From the NCBI RefSeq assembly GCF_003339865.1, contig NZ_QPKV01000013.1, forward strand, positions 84,925 through 148,924: DNA of 64,000 nucleotides, written 5' to 3'. Under the pieces are notes generated by a model that saw nothing but the letters and a program-made list of their open reading frames with translations, had not been told where the DNA came from and did not search any database. The translations under genes were made by a program, and so were the position numbers. This stretch comes from Pedobacter chinensis (GTDB taxonomy: Bacteria; Bacteroidota; Bacteroidia; Sphingobacteriales; Sphingobacteriaceae). Positions within the stretch are counted from its first letter, which is position 1. Each line of letters begins with the position of its first letter. Of the stretch, positions 47,572 to 55,479 are shown in pieces.

Positions 47572-48908
47572 GTTCGGTTACTTGCGAAGTTTTGAAGGAT
47601 GTTGGAAGGAAAACTTCGCAAGTCTTATTGTAGATCAAACTGACGAAGTTCTGCCAGCGCTTCTGGCCGTTAAAACTTCGTAAGTTGGCTGCGCTTTGAC
47701 TTGCAAAGTTTTGAAAGGGTGTGTGACAGGAAAACTTTGCCAGTCTTATTGTAGATCAAACTGACGAAGTTCTGCCAGCGCTTTTGGCCGTTAAAACTTC
47801 GTGAGTTGGCTGTGCTTTGACTTGCAAAGTTTTGAAGGGATGTGAGGCGGGAAAACTTCGCCAGTCTTGATTGTTGATCAAACTGACGAAGTTCTGCCAA
47901 CGCTTCTGGCCGTTAAAACTTCGTAAGTTGGCTGTGCTTTGATTGGCGAAGTTTTGAAGGGATGTGAGGCGGGAAAACTTTGCCAGTCTTATTTTTGATC
48001 AAACTTACGAAGTCCTGCCAGCGCTTTTGGCTTTAAACTTCGTGAGTTGGCTGTGCTTTGACTTGAAGTTTTAGAGGGATGCGGTGCAGGAAACTTCGCC
48101 AGTCTTGATTGTTGATCAAACTGACGAAGTTCTGCCAACGCTTTTGGCTTTAAACTTCGTGAGTTGGCTGCGCTTTGACTTGCGAAGTTCTGAAGGGATG
48201 TGGGGCGGGAAAACTTTGCCAGTCTTATTGTAGATTAAACTGACGAAGTTCTGCCAGCGCTTTTGGCCGTTAAAACTTCGTGAGTTGGCTGCGCTTTGAC
48301 TTGCAAAGTTTTGAAAGGGTGTGGGACGGGAAAACTTTGCCAATCTTGATTGTTGATCAAACTGACGAAGTTCTGCCAGCGCTTTTGGCCGTCAAAACTT
48401 CGTAAGTTGGCTGTGCTTTGACTTGCGAAGTTTTAGAAGGATGCGGTGCAGGAAACTTCGCCAGTCTTATGTAGATCAAACTGACGAAGTTCTGCCAGCG
48501 CTTTTGGCCGTCAAAACTTCGTGAGTTGGCTGTGCTTTGACTTGCGAAGTTTTAGAAGGATGCGGTGCAGGAAACTTCGCCAGTCTTATGTAGATCAAAC
48601 TGACGAAGTTCTGCCAGCGCTTTTGGCCGTCAAAACTTCGTGAGTTGGCTGTGCTTTGACTTGCGAAGTTTTGGAGGGATGCGGTGCAGGAAACTTCGCC
48701 AGTCTTATTGTAGATCAAACTTAAGAAGTTCTGCCAGCGCTTTTGGCCGTTAAAACTTCGTGAGTTGGCTGTGCTTTGACTTGCGAAGTTTTGAAGGGTG
48801 TGACAGGAAAACTTCGCCAGTCTTATTGTTGATCAAACTGACGAAGTTTTGCCAGTGCTTTTGGCTTTAAAACTTCGTAAGTTGGTCCTTCTTTAAAACT
48901 TCGTGAGT
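47572..48908. repeat. Minisatellite: ~11 tandem units of ~120 bp, each with two hairpins
   Basis: The phrase GACGAAGTTCTGCCAGCG recurs near 47643, 47763, 47886, 48006, 48122, 48242, 48367, 48482, 48602, 48723 and 48840, with spacing 116-125 bp. Each unit has two inverted-repeat modules. Module 1: CTTGCGAAGTTTT, a ~20-bp loop, then AAAACTTCGCCAG. Module 2: AACTGACGAAGTT, inner stem GCCA-GCGCTT-TTGGC, then AAAACTTCGTGAGTT. Units differ by single bases and small indels. No spacers or cas genes are present, and short minus-strand reading frames inside are by-products. It lies between two minus-strand genes (crp-like and FMN reductase). Confidence 0.93.
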
Positions 48909-49523
48909 TTAATATTTACCTAACCTTTCTAAAATTTTATCTAAAGATTCGTCTTCATTTTTAGCTTTTAACTGCTGCAAAGTCCTGTTAAAACTTCTTA
49001 CAGAAATACCCAGATAGGCAGCCATATCTTCTTTGGAAATTGATATTTGTTCGTCGGTTTGTAGTTTTAATAATTTCTGCAATCCATATTCCAAAGTGTA
49101 TAATTGTTGAAATGATGCTCTTGAACTGGTTTGAATAATTCTGGTCGATAATTCTTGCAGTAAGATTTTAGTGAACGCTGAGTTTTTTTCTGTGAGTGAT
49201 AAAAAGATATGATCAGGAATGGCGTAAGCGGTAACTTCGCTTATTGCTTCCACATTGCACAGGCAGTCAATTTTCTTGATGGCTTCGAGTTCGCCCACTA
49301 TTTCTCCCTTTCCCAAAAATTCAATGATAAAATCCTTTCCATTTTCTTCTGAGATGAAACATTTTGTTATTCCATCTTTAATGATGTAGATATTCGTGAT
49401 TTTTTCGCCTTGCTCGATAAACCTAAAACCAGAAGTAAAAGTCTTCAGGATGATATTGGAATCTTTATTTTCCGCACAAAAACGTTCAATAAAGAATAAA
49501 AAATCAAGATTTGTTCGTAGCAT
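48909..49523 (-). CDS. Crp/Fnr-family transcriptional regulator
   Basis: Cyclic-nucleotide-binding-like sensor domain (about 1-115: FIEQGEKITNIYIIKDGITKCFI, FLGKGEIVGELEAI) and a C-terminal winged helix (QISISKEDMAAYLGISVRSFNRTLQQLK). The cAMP phosphate-binding cassette is not well conserved and there is no Fnr-type Cys cluster, as usual for the many Bacteroidota members of unknown ligand. Divergent from the HAD gene, with a palindrome (49535-49548) in the 79-bp gap that is probably its operator. The gene ends right at the edge of the minisatellite. Confidence 0.88.
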   Translation of the reverse strand: MLRTNLDFLFFIERFCAENKDSNIILKTFTSGFRFIEQGEKITNIYIIKDGITKCFISEENGKDFIIEFLGKGEIVGELEAIKKIDCLCNVEAISEVTAYAIPDHIFLSLTEKNSAFTKILLQELSTRIIQTSSRASFQQLYTLEYGLQKLLKLQTDEQISISKEDMAAYLGISVRSFNRTLQQLKAKNEDESLDKILERLGKY

Positions 49524-49534
49524 ATTTTTAAATC

Positions 49535-49548
49535 AGGACAAATGTCCT
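49535..49548. promoter_or_regulatory. Palindromic operator AGGACA-AA-TGTCCT
   Basis: A perfect 6+6 inverted repeat 12 bp upstream of the crp-like start, in the shared region with the HAD gene. Size and symmetry fit a Crp/Fnr dimer site. Binding by the neighbouring regulator is inferred. Confidence 0.55.
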
Positions 49549-49570
49549 TTCTTATAATATAGAGATGATT

Positions 49571-49578
49571 TACTTTTG
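49571..49578 (+). promoter_or_regulatory. -7 box TACTTTTG of the HAD-catA-like operon
   Basis: Exact TANNTTTG match 25 bp before the HAD start. The palindromic operator lies 23 bp upstream of the box, where a Crp-type activator could act. Confidence 0.5.
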
Positions 49579-49602
49579 TCGCACTAAAAGTAATGCATAA
49601 CC

Positions 49603-50298
49603 ATGAACAATCAAATTACTGTAATCGCTTTTGATGCCGATGACACGCTTTGGATAAACGAACCTTACTTCCGCGAAACTGAAGAGAAATTTGCAGGCTT
49701 GTTGGAAGATTTTATGCCTCATCATAGTGTTCTTGCTGAATTATTGAAAACTGAAATCGGCAATTTGCCACTATATGGTTATGGAATTAAAGGATTTATG
49801 CTCAGTATGATTGAAACCGTTTTAAGGATCACCGATGGAAAGGTAAATCCGGAAGTCATTAACCGAGCAATACAATTAGGGCAGGAAATGTTGAATAAGC
49901 CGATTGAGTTGCTGGATGGAGTGGAAGAGGTTTTAAAAACACTACACGGAAAATACAGATTGGTGGTGGCCACTAAAGGAGATTTGCTCGATCAACAAAG
50001 AAAGCTAACCAAATCAGGTTTAGACCATTATTTCCACCACATCGAAATTATGAGCGATAAGCAGGAAAGAGATTATCAAAAATTATTGAAACATCTTGAT
50101 TGCAAAGCTGAAGAATTTTTGATGTTGGGTAATTCTTTAAAATCTGATGTTTTGCCTGTTTTGGCCATTGGAGGTCACGCGGTGCACATTCCGTATCACA
50201 CCACCTGGGTGCACGAACATATAGATCATACCATTGAACATCCAAATTTTTATCAGGTAGAAAGCCTGGCCGATGTTTTACCAAAATTAATTGAATGA
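49603..50298 (+). CDS. HAD-superfamily hydrolase
   Basis: Cytoplasmic phosphatase-like HAD enzyme of subfamily I. Motif I is FDADDTLW (nucleophile D11, acid D13), motif II VVATKGD (T/K), and motif III/IV MLGNSLKSDVLPVLAIGGHAVHIP. A helical cap lies between motifs I and II. The substrate is unknown; related proteins act on small phosphorylated metabolites such as nucleotides. The stop codon overlaps the next start (ATGA), so the two genes are coupled. Confidence 0.88.
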   Translation: MNNQITVIAFDADDTLWINEPYFRETEEKFAGLLEDFMPHHSVLAELLKTEIGNLPLYGYGIKGFMLSMIETVLRITDGKVNPEVINRAIQLGQEMLNKPIELLDGVEEVLKTLHGKYRLVVATKGDLLDQQRKLTKSGLDHYFHHIEIMSDKQERDYQKLLKHLDCKAEEFLMLGNSLKSDVLPVLAIGGHAVHIPYHTTWVHEHIDHTIEHPNFYQVESLADVLPKLIE

Positions 50299-50942
50299 GA
50301 GAAAAAATAGATATAAACACCTGGATCAGAAAAGATCATTTTAAATTTTTTAGCACTTTCGAAGAACCTTTCTTCGGCGTTACAGTAGATGTAGATTGTA
50401 CATCAACCTATCAGGAAGCAAAAGAAAAAGAAGTTTCATTTTTCATGCTTTATTTACACAAATCGCTATTGGCAGCAAACCGCGTTGAGCCTTTTAGCTA
50501 TCGTATTATAGATGGCGAAGTTTGGAAATATGGTGTTGTTCATGCTTCTGCAACTATTAATCGCCCAAATGGAACCTTTGGTTTTGGTTACATGGATTTT
50601 TTTGAAGACTTTGAGCATTTCAGAACAGAAGCCTTAAAAGAAATCGAAAAAGTACAAAACACAACAGGTTTAATTCCTTCATCCTCCGGAGAAAATGTGA
50701 TTCACTATTCTGCCTTACCCTGGTTAAATTTTAAATCGATGTCTCACGCCCGGAGCTTCTCCTATCATGATAGCTGCCCGAAAATCTCCTTTGGGAAAGT
50801 CAGAGATGAAAATGGAAGAAAAATGATGTCAGTTTCCATTCATGTTAATCATGCCCTGATGGATGGCTACCATGTTGCTCAATTTGTTGACTTATACCAG
50901 AAATTGTTAAATCAGAAAACTCATGAGTTAATATCTGGTTAA
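50295..50942 (+). CDS. CatA-like chloramphenicol acetyltransferase family protein
   Basis: Trimeric CAT-fold acyltransferase. The catalytic segment is VSIHVNHALMDGYHVAQF, with His186 as general base and Asp190; Asn replaces the first His of the usual HHxxxDG. EEPFFGVTVDVDCT near the N-terminus and PWLNFKSMSHARSF are also typical. Many chromosomal Bacteroidota homologues exist without proven resistance, so an acetyl-CoA-dependent transfer to an unknown acceptor is the safest call. It starts inside the stop codon of the HAD gene. Confidence 0.85.
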   Translation: MREKIDINTWIRKDHFKFFSTFEEPFFGVTVDVDCTSTYQEAKEKEVSFFMLYLHKSLLAANRVEPFSYRIIDGEVWKYGVVHASATINRPNGTFGFGYMDFFEDFEHFRTEALKEIEKVQNTTGLIPSSSGENVIHYSALPWLNFKSMSHARSFSYHDSCPKISFGKVRDENGRKMMSVSIHVNHALMDGYHVAQFVDLYQKLLNQKTHELISG

Positions 50943-50976
50943 TCCGTTTTTAACAATAGGAATTTAATTTCGGTCA

Positions 50977-51183
50977 ATGTTTCTGCCCGTAGTGATCATT
51001 TCTATTTATGTTTTTGGCATAATTTCCATGTTTTGCATGGATTCATTATATAAAGCCCTTAGTTTTTTTGCCATGTTGCTTGTGGCAACTTTTGTCCTCT
51101 TTCTTTTTATCAATTATCCACTGCAATCAGCAATCAGTGTGATTTGCATGATGGCTTTATTTGCTTTTAAGTTAAAAGATTAA
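50977..51183 (+). CDS. Small membrane protein (68 aa), function unknown
   Basis: Almost wholly hydrophobic: MFLPVVIISIYVFGIISMF, ALSFFAMLLVATFVLFLFI and SAISVICMMALFAFK form three short helices. No family is recognised. It follows the CatA-like gene by 34 bp and ends 6 bp before the tRNA promoter. It could equally be a chance frame, but the composition and position favour a real gene. Confidence 0.45.
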   Translation: MFLPVVIISIYVFGIISMFCMDSLYKALSFFAMLLVATFVLFLFINYPLQSAISVICMMALFAFKLKD

Positions 51184-51189
51184 TTAACA

Positions 51190-51220
51190 TTTGCTTTCGA
51201 TAAAGTATTTGCTATTTTTG
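51190..51220 (+). promoter_or_regulatory. Consensus promoter of tRNA-Ala
   Basis: TTTG at 51190-51193, a 19-bp spacer, and TATTTTTG at 51213-51220. This is a near-perfect match to the Bacteroidota major sigma factor promoter. Confidence 0.8.
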
Positions 51221-51275
51221 CTGCACAAACAGATGTTTGTTTGATCATTGAAGTTTTTTCGATTATTTAAGAATT

Positions 51276-51349
51276 GGGGGATTAGCTCATTTGGCTAGAG
51301 CGCTTGCCTGGCAGGCAAGAGGTGACCGGTTCGAATCCGGTATTCTCCA
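51276..51349 (+). tRNA. tRNA-Ala (anticodon GGC)
   Basis: Full cloverleaf of 74 nt: acceptor GGGGGAT/ATTCTCC including the G3-U70 wobble that marks alanine tRNAs, D arm GCTC/GAGC, anticodon stem CTTGC/GCAAG with loop CTGGCAG (anticodon GGC), and T arm ACCGG-TTCGAAT-CCGGT. The discriminator is A. The 3' CCA does not appear to be encoded. Confidence 0.97.
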
Positions 51350-51356
51350 CCCATAA

Positions 51357-51402
51357 AAAACCTAATAAGCTGTAAAATAGATCATTAGGTTTTCGTTTTT
51401 TT
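51357..51402 (+). terminator. tRNA terminator
   Basis: AAAACCTAAT pairs with ATTAGGTTTT across a 17-base loop, followed by CGTTTTTTT. The next 256 bp, up to the alcohol dehydrogenase gene, show no clear feature. Confidence 0.8.
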
Positions 51403-51658
51403 AGGAGGTAGCAAAAATATGATCTAGCTGACAGCACTAATAATTTCAAACATTGCAGCAGATTGGAAATCAAATTACGGCAGCAATATCCTGATTTGTC
51501 CGCAGCGGTCGTGAATGCTAGCAATATTGGGTTGACAGCATACCAATTTTATGGTCTTTCCTACCATTATTACTTATGGACAAACGAATTTCACAAGTTT
51601 ATTGTAATTTGCAGATACCATCGCTGTTCTATAAAATTCAAAATATACCTTTTTCCGG

Positions 51659-52714
51659 TTAGTTTTCCAAAGATGCCATATCGATCACAAAACGATACTT
51701 TACGTCGCCTTTTTCCAGACGTTCAAAAGCCGTGTTCACATTCTGGATACTGATGATCTCACTTTCTGCTGTAATGTTGTGCTCATAGCAAAAATCCAAC
51801 ATTTCCTGTGTTTCGGCAATGCCACCAATGTTGGAACCCGCAAAACTTCTTCTTCCCATTACCACGTTAAATGCCCCTATTTCCAATGGCTCTGGCGGTA
51901 ATCCTACCAATACCACTGTTCCGTCGTGGCGCAGTAAGTTCAGATAGGCGTTCACATCGTGTTTTGCGGAAACGGTATCAATGATGAAATCAAGCTTGCG
52001 GCTGTATTTAGCCATTTGTTCGTCATCGGAAGACAATACGGCTTCATCTGCGCCCAACCTTTTGGCGTCTTCTACTTTGGATGGCGAGGTAGTGAACACG
52101 ACCACTTCTGCGCCCATCGCCTTTGCGATCTTAATGGCCAGGTGTCCCAATCCTCCAATGCCTAAAACCCCGACTTTCTTGCCGGGTGCTGCTCCCCAGT
52201 GTTTCAATGGCGAATACACCGTAATTCCCGCACACAGCAATGGTGCCGCGGATGCCAGATCGTTGAACTCCGGCATGTGCAGCACATATTTTTCATTGCA
52301 TACATAGGTTTTGGAAAAACCGCCATAGGTAGCACCTCCCAAAATTTTATCGGGACTGTTGAATGAATAGGTCACGCCCTCATCGCAGAACGGTTCCAAA
52401 TCCGTTTCGCAATATTCACAGTGTCCACAACTGTCCACGATACAGCCCACTGCTGCCAAATCGCCAACTTTGAAATTCTTTACGTGCGTTCCGACCGCGG
52501 TTACCCTTCCCACCATTTCATGTCCCGGTACGATAGGGAACATTGTGCCACCGAAATCATCTTTGATCTGGTGCAGGTCTGAATGGCAGATGCCACAATA
52601 CAATATTTCAAATTCCACATCGTGTGGCTGTACTGCCCTGCGACCGATGGTCATTTCTTCTAACGGCCGTCCTGCCGATGCAGTTCCGTATGCTCTGACT
52701 TGTGTTGTTTTCAT
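51659..52714 (-). CDS. Zinc-dependent NAD(P)-linked alcohol dehydrogenase (YahK/CAD type)
   Basis: Medium-chain zinc alcohol dehydrogenase reducing aldehydes to alcohols with NADPH. The catalytic zinc site is in CGICHSD (Cys40) and GHE (His65-Glu66), and the structural zinc site in CIVDSCGHCEYCETDLEPFC (Cys96, 99, 102, 110). The cofactor motif VLGIGGLGHLAIKIAKAMGAEV is intact. The overall pattern follows the YahK/cinnamyl-alcohol-dehydrogenase group, often linked to aldehyde detoxification. It is the last gene of the minus-strand cluster and lacks a signal peptide. Confidence 0.93.
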   Translation of the reverse strand: MKTTQVRAYGTASAGRPLEEMTIGRRAVQPHDVEFEILYCGICHSDLHQIKDDFGGTMFPIVPGHEMVGRVTAVGTHVKNFKVGDLAAVGCIVDSCGHCEYCETDLEPFCDEGVTYSFNSPDKILGGATYGGFSKTYVCNEKYVLHMPEFNDLASAAPLLCAGITVYSPLKHWGAAPGKKVGVLGIGGLGHLAIKIAKAMGAEVVVFTTSPSKVEDAKRLGADEAVLSSDDEQMAKYSRKLDFIIDTVSAKHDVNAYLNLLRHDGTVVLVGLPPEPLEIGAFNVVMGRRSFAGSNIGGIAETQEMLDFCYEHNITAESEIISIQNVNTAFERLEKGDVKYRFVIDMASLEN

Positions 52715-52735
52715 ATCTGAAATTTATTTTTTAAT

Positions 52736-53005
52736 TTATCTTTTTTGCTTCATAGCGTAACCAAAGCCCGCTTTCCTGCTGTCCATATTCCTGGGAGTAT
52801 ACAAATCGCCCGTAAGCGTGATGCCGTAACGGTTTTTGAATGTTACCTTTTGGCGGCTGACATTGTCACTTAACTGAAAAGTGTACTTATCTTCTGTACT
52901 GTTCATTTTTTCTGAATTTTTAGTGTTCGTTTCCTCTTTTTGCGCTTGTCGGCAAGAAGTGAATACCAGCAGGAAAGCTGTTATTGCCAATGCTGTTGTT
53001 CTCAT
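52736..53005 (-). pseudogene. Truncated alpha/beta hydrolase lipoprotein
   Basis: Only the N-terminal part of an exported alpha/beta hydrolase is left: lipoprotein signal (LLVFTSC), linker, then YTFQLSDNVSRQKVTFKNRYGITLTGDLYTPRN, which is the start of the hydrolase domain. After that the frame runs into RKAGFGYAMKQKR and stops. The nucleophile elbow and the rest (over 250 residues in relatives) are missing. It looks like an internal deletion within the oxidoreductase cluster. Confidence 0.65.
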
Positions 53006-53013
53006 TCCGCCTG

Positions 53014-53511
53014 TTATTTCACGGCTTCTGCGTACTGCTCATCGGTAACGGGTTCCAGCCACTTGTTTTCATTCGTTTGAGGGTTGGAGGTTATGGCAAT
53101 ATGCGAAAACCAGCTATCGGGAGCCGCCCCGTGCCAATGTTCTACGTTGGGGGCAATCTCGATAACATCGCCCGGCTCCATACGCACTGCCGCTTTTCCA
53201 CGTTCCTGATAATAGCCTGTTCCGCCAGCGGCAATAAGAATTTGCCCACCTGTGTGGCTATGCCAGTTATTACGGCAGCCCGGCTCGAACGTAACGTTGT
53301 TCATGGGCACGTTCAGGTCTTTGTTGGTGGTCAATGGTGCAAGCCAAGACCTGCCTGAAAAGTATTGTGCAAATGCCTTGTTTTCTTCTCCCACAGGGAA
53401 ATCGCTGATTTTTGGGACTGGTGTTTCCATATTATTTTCTTTTTTTGGATTGCCGCAGGAAGTACCCAAGATGAGTACGGTTGCCGCAATCATTGTCTGT
53501 AAATATTTCAT
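53014..53511 (-). CDS. Cupin-domain lipoprotein
   Basis: Predicted lipoprotein (ILGTSC, Cys19) with a single cupin domain. Cupin motif 1 is WHSHTGGQILIAAGGTGYYQERG, with two His and a Gln where many cupins have Glu. Motif 2 is PGDVIEIAPNVEHWHGAAP. The C-terminal ITSNPQTNENKWLEPVTDEQYAEAV is typical of cupins found next to carboxymuconolactone-decarboxylase-like proteins and aldo/keto reductases. Metal binding is likely; activity unknown. Its promoter carries the paired AraC-type half-sites at 53576-53612. Confidence 0.88.
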   Translation of the reverse strand: MKYLQTMIAATVLILGTSCGNPKKENNMETPVPKISDFPVGEENKAFAQYFSGRSWLAPLTTNKDLNVPMNNVTFEPGCRNNWHSHTGGQILIAAGGTGYYQERGKAAVRMEPGDVIEIAPNVEHWHGAAPDSWFSHIAITSNPQTNENKWLEPVTDEQYAEAVK

Positions 53512-53539
53512 TCTAATTCGTTTACTACTAATTTAATAG

Positions 53540-53551
53540 TACAAAGTTCGG
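53540..53551 (-). promoter_or_regulatory. -7 region CCGAACTTTGTA of the cupin promoter
   Basis: On the minus strand this 12-mer equals the box upstream of the Tat-AKR gene (59737-59748) except for one base. GAACTTTG is one base off TANNTTTG, in keeping with activator dependence. Confidence 0.5.
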
Positions 53552-53575
53552 AAACGCCTATTCCCTCCTTGTATA

Positions 53576-53612
53576 AAAATCACTGATTTTCATACCATTT
53601 TTACTGATTTGG
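53576..53612 (-). promoter_or_regulatory. Paired AraC-type half-sites upstream of the cupin gene
   Basis: On the minus strand AAATCAGT, N-run, GGTATG, then AAAATCAGT; the two CAGT cores are exactly 21 bp apart. The same arrangement occurs at 59776-59810, and AAATCAGTGATTTT is shared by both sites. It overlaps the last codon and stop of the MFS gene. Binding by an island AraC regulator is inferred. Confidence 0.6.
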
Positions 53613-54729
53613 TTTTTACCTTTTTAAATGAGATTGTAATCACGGCTGCAATTGCCGAAAACGCCATAATCCAAGCCATCGTCCAGCCTGTGCCGTCTGA
53701 GAGCCAAGCTAAAAGTACCGTAGATATGATACCGCTGCCGTACTGCAAAGAACCCAATAACGCCGATGCTGCACCAGCCATTTCGGGAACACCATCAAGG
53801 ACGGCGGCTGTCGAAGTAGCTGCAATGATGCCGTTCATAGAGAAAAAGACAAATACGGGAATAACAATTCTGTAAATACCTCCGATATTCCACTTTGCAT
53901 CTATTGCCAAAATCAAGGCAGCAACCATCGCTGTTTTGGTTGCAACCCGAAGTAAGGCATCCAAACTGAAACGCTTGACCAAAATCCGGTTAAGAAAACT
54001 GATAAGCATTAACCCGACAATATTAAAGGCAAACAACCAGCCATAGTGCTGTGGTTCTATACCATAATAGGTGATATAAACAAAAGGTGAGCTTGCGATA
54101 AACGCATAAGCACCTACATAATAGAAAGTAACACAAAGTGTATATCGCATAAACTTCCTGTTCTTTAGCAGAACAGGGTATTTTGAAAAGGCACTTGCTA
54201 TGGAAGCGTTGGTTCTGTTTGTTATCGGCAACGTTTCTTTGAGCCAATAGGTAGCCAATAGGATAAGCCCGCCAATAATGGAAAGAAACCAAAATATACT
54301 GTGCCACGAACTTATTTTTATGAGCTGTCCTCCGATAAGAGGACCGACAATGGGTGCAACTGCCATAATCAGCATTAATGTTGAAAGCGTTTCGGCAGCT
54401 TTTGTCCGTCCGTACATATCCCTTACCATTGCTCTTGCCAGCATCGGACCTACACAAGCACCAAAGGCTTGTATTACCCGACAAAATATCATTTGGAAGA
54501 TATTTTGTGATAATGCACAGCCCACCGAACCAATGATGAAAAGAAGCAATCCTAAGATAAGTGGCATTTTTCTTCCAAACCTGTCACTGAACGGTCCCCA
54601 AAATATCTGTGCAACCGCAAAGCCGATAAGAAAACCTGTAATAGTGAGTTTTACATTACCCTTTAGGTCGGTCTGCATCTGTGGCAATGCAGGCAAATAA
54701 ACGTCCGTTGATAAGGAAGTGAATGCCAT
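53590..54729 (-). CDS. Bcr/CflA-type MFS transporter, N-terminally truncated
   Basis: Drug/proton antiporter of the 12-helix MFS type. It is recognised by FTSLSTDVYLPALPQMQTDL, WGPFSDRFGRKMPLILGLLLF (motif A) and RVIQAFGACVGPMLARAMVRDMY. The proposed ATG at 54729 overlaps the TAA of the upstream MFS fragment by one base. The frame stays open upstream to 55083, but that part is out-of-frame sequence of the other transporter and is not protein-like. The first helix is thus shortened to the part from GALMAFTSL. It may be non-functional, or functional with an altered N-terminus. Confidence 0.7.
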   Translation of the reverse strand: MAFTSLSTDVYLPALPQMQTDLKGNVKLTITGFLIGFAVAQIFWGPFSDRFGRKMPLILGLLLFIIGSVGCALSQNIFQMIFCRVIQAFGACVGPMLARAMVRDMYGRTKAAETLSTLMLIMAVAPIVGPLIGGQLIKISSWHSIFWFLSIIGGLILLATYWLKETLPITNRTNASIASAFSKYPVLLKNRKFMRYTLCVTFYYVGAYAFIASSPFVYITYYGIEPQHYGWLFAFNIVGLMLISFLNRILVKRFSLDALLRVATKTAMVAALILAIDAKWNIGGIYRIVIPVFVFFSMNGIIAATSTAAVLDGVPEMAGAASALLGSLQYGSGIISTVLLAWLSDGTGWTMAWIMAFSAIAAVITISFKKVKTKSVKMV

Positions 54730-55469
54730 TAATGCGCCCAAAAGGGACAGAGGGTCGAAACCGAAATCATCAACAATGCGAACACAATCAGGGCATAGAA
54801 CACAGGCGACTTTATGGCAGAGGTATGATCCACTCCCGATTTTACGGTTTCGGACTGCTTTTCGCCAAAAGCCTTTTGCCCTTTGTCGGCAGGATAATTC
54901 CTCAACAGCAATGCCAGTAAAGGGGTGACCACGATAAGGACAATCATACCGAAAATAAGATAGGTGGTACGCCAACCGTAATTGGCGATCAGATAGCCTC
55001 CAAAGGGATTGAAAATAACGCCTCCAATTCCCGAAGCCGCACTGCAAAGCCCGATGAAAAACCCAACGTTTGAATTGAACCAACGGTTGACCATTGTTGG
55101 GTAGCTGAGGTACAATAAGAATGCGAGCGTTAGCCCGATGACCGCACCTGCCACGTAGAAGTGCCAGACCGCATCAAACCTTGACATTGCCAATAAGACC
55201 AGTCCCAGAACTGCCGAACTGATGGTGAGCAGCCACCTTGCGCTGTATCTGTCCATCAGTTTTCCCGCAACGGAAAGCATCAGGGTAGAAAACAGGTAAA
55301 CGAAAGTCATGTACAGTCCAAAGTCGCCAACCGACACGCCAAGCTCTGTGCTTACGGGTTTATAAAAAATGCCTGCGCAGCTCATGACCAATCCGATATT
55401 GATGCCCATGATCAGGCAACAACAAAAAACGATGACGTAGCCGTAATGAAATTTGGACGATTTGGCCAT
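54729..55469 (-). pseudogene. MFS transporter (OFA-like) lacking its C-terminal half
   Basis: The N-terminal half of an oxalate/formate-antiporter-like MFS protein: FHYGYVIVFCCCLIMGINIGLVMS, LMDRYSARWLLTISSAVLGLVLL, then helices 3-6 and the loop NYPADKGQKAFGEKQSE. The start ATG at 55469 is chosen because it follows the SDR stop codon by 11 bp. After ALIVFALLMISVST (helix 7) the sequence passes into the Bcr/CflA transporter in another frame and stops at TAA 54729-54731. A full protein would be about 400 residues; 246 remain. Confidence 0.7.
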
Positions 55470-55479
55470 ATCTGTTTTT

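Noticed and set aside
47670..48718. Three minus-strand frames of 75-80 codons with shared SQSTANSRSF and KRWQNFVSLIY
   Set aside because: They are translations of the minisatellite unit. The frames break with each small indel and have no start or codon bias of their own.
47572..48908. Possible CRISPR array
   Set aside because: Units are ~120 bp and repeat throughout with no unique spacers, and no cas genes are nearby.
51282..51524. 80-codon minus-strand reading frame ending in GFEPVTSCLPGKRSSQMS
   Set aside because: It is the antisense of the tRNA-Ala gene; this peptide is a well-known false annotation arising from tRNA complements.
54730..55083. 118-residue N-terminal extension of the Bcr/CflA transporter
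   Set aside because: It is the upstream MFS gene read in another frame; the residues are rich in Arg and Cys and not membrane-like.
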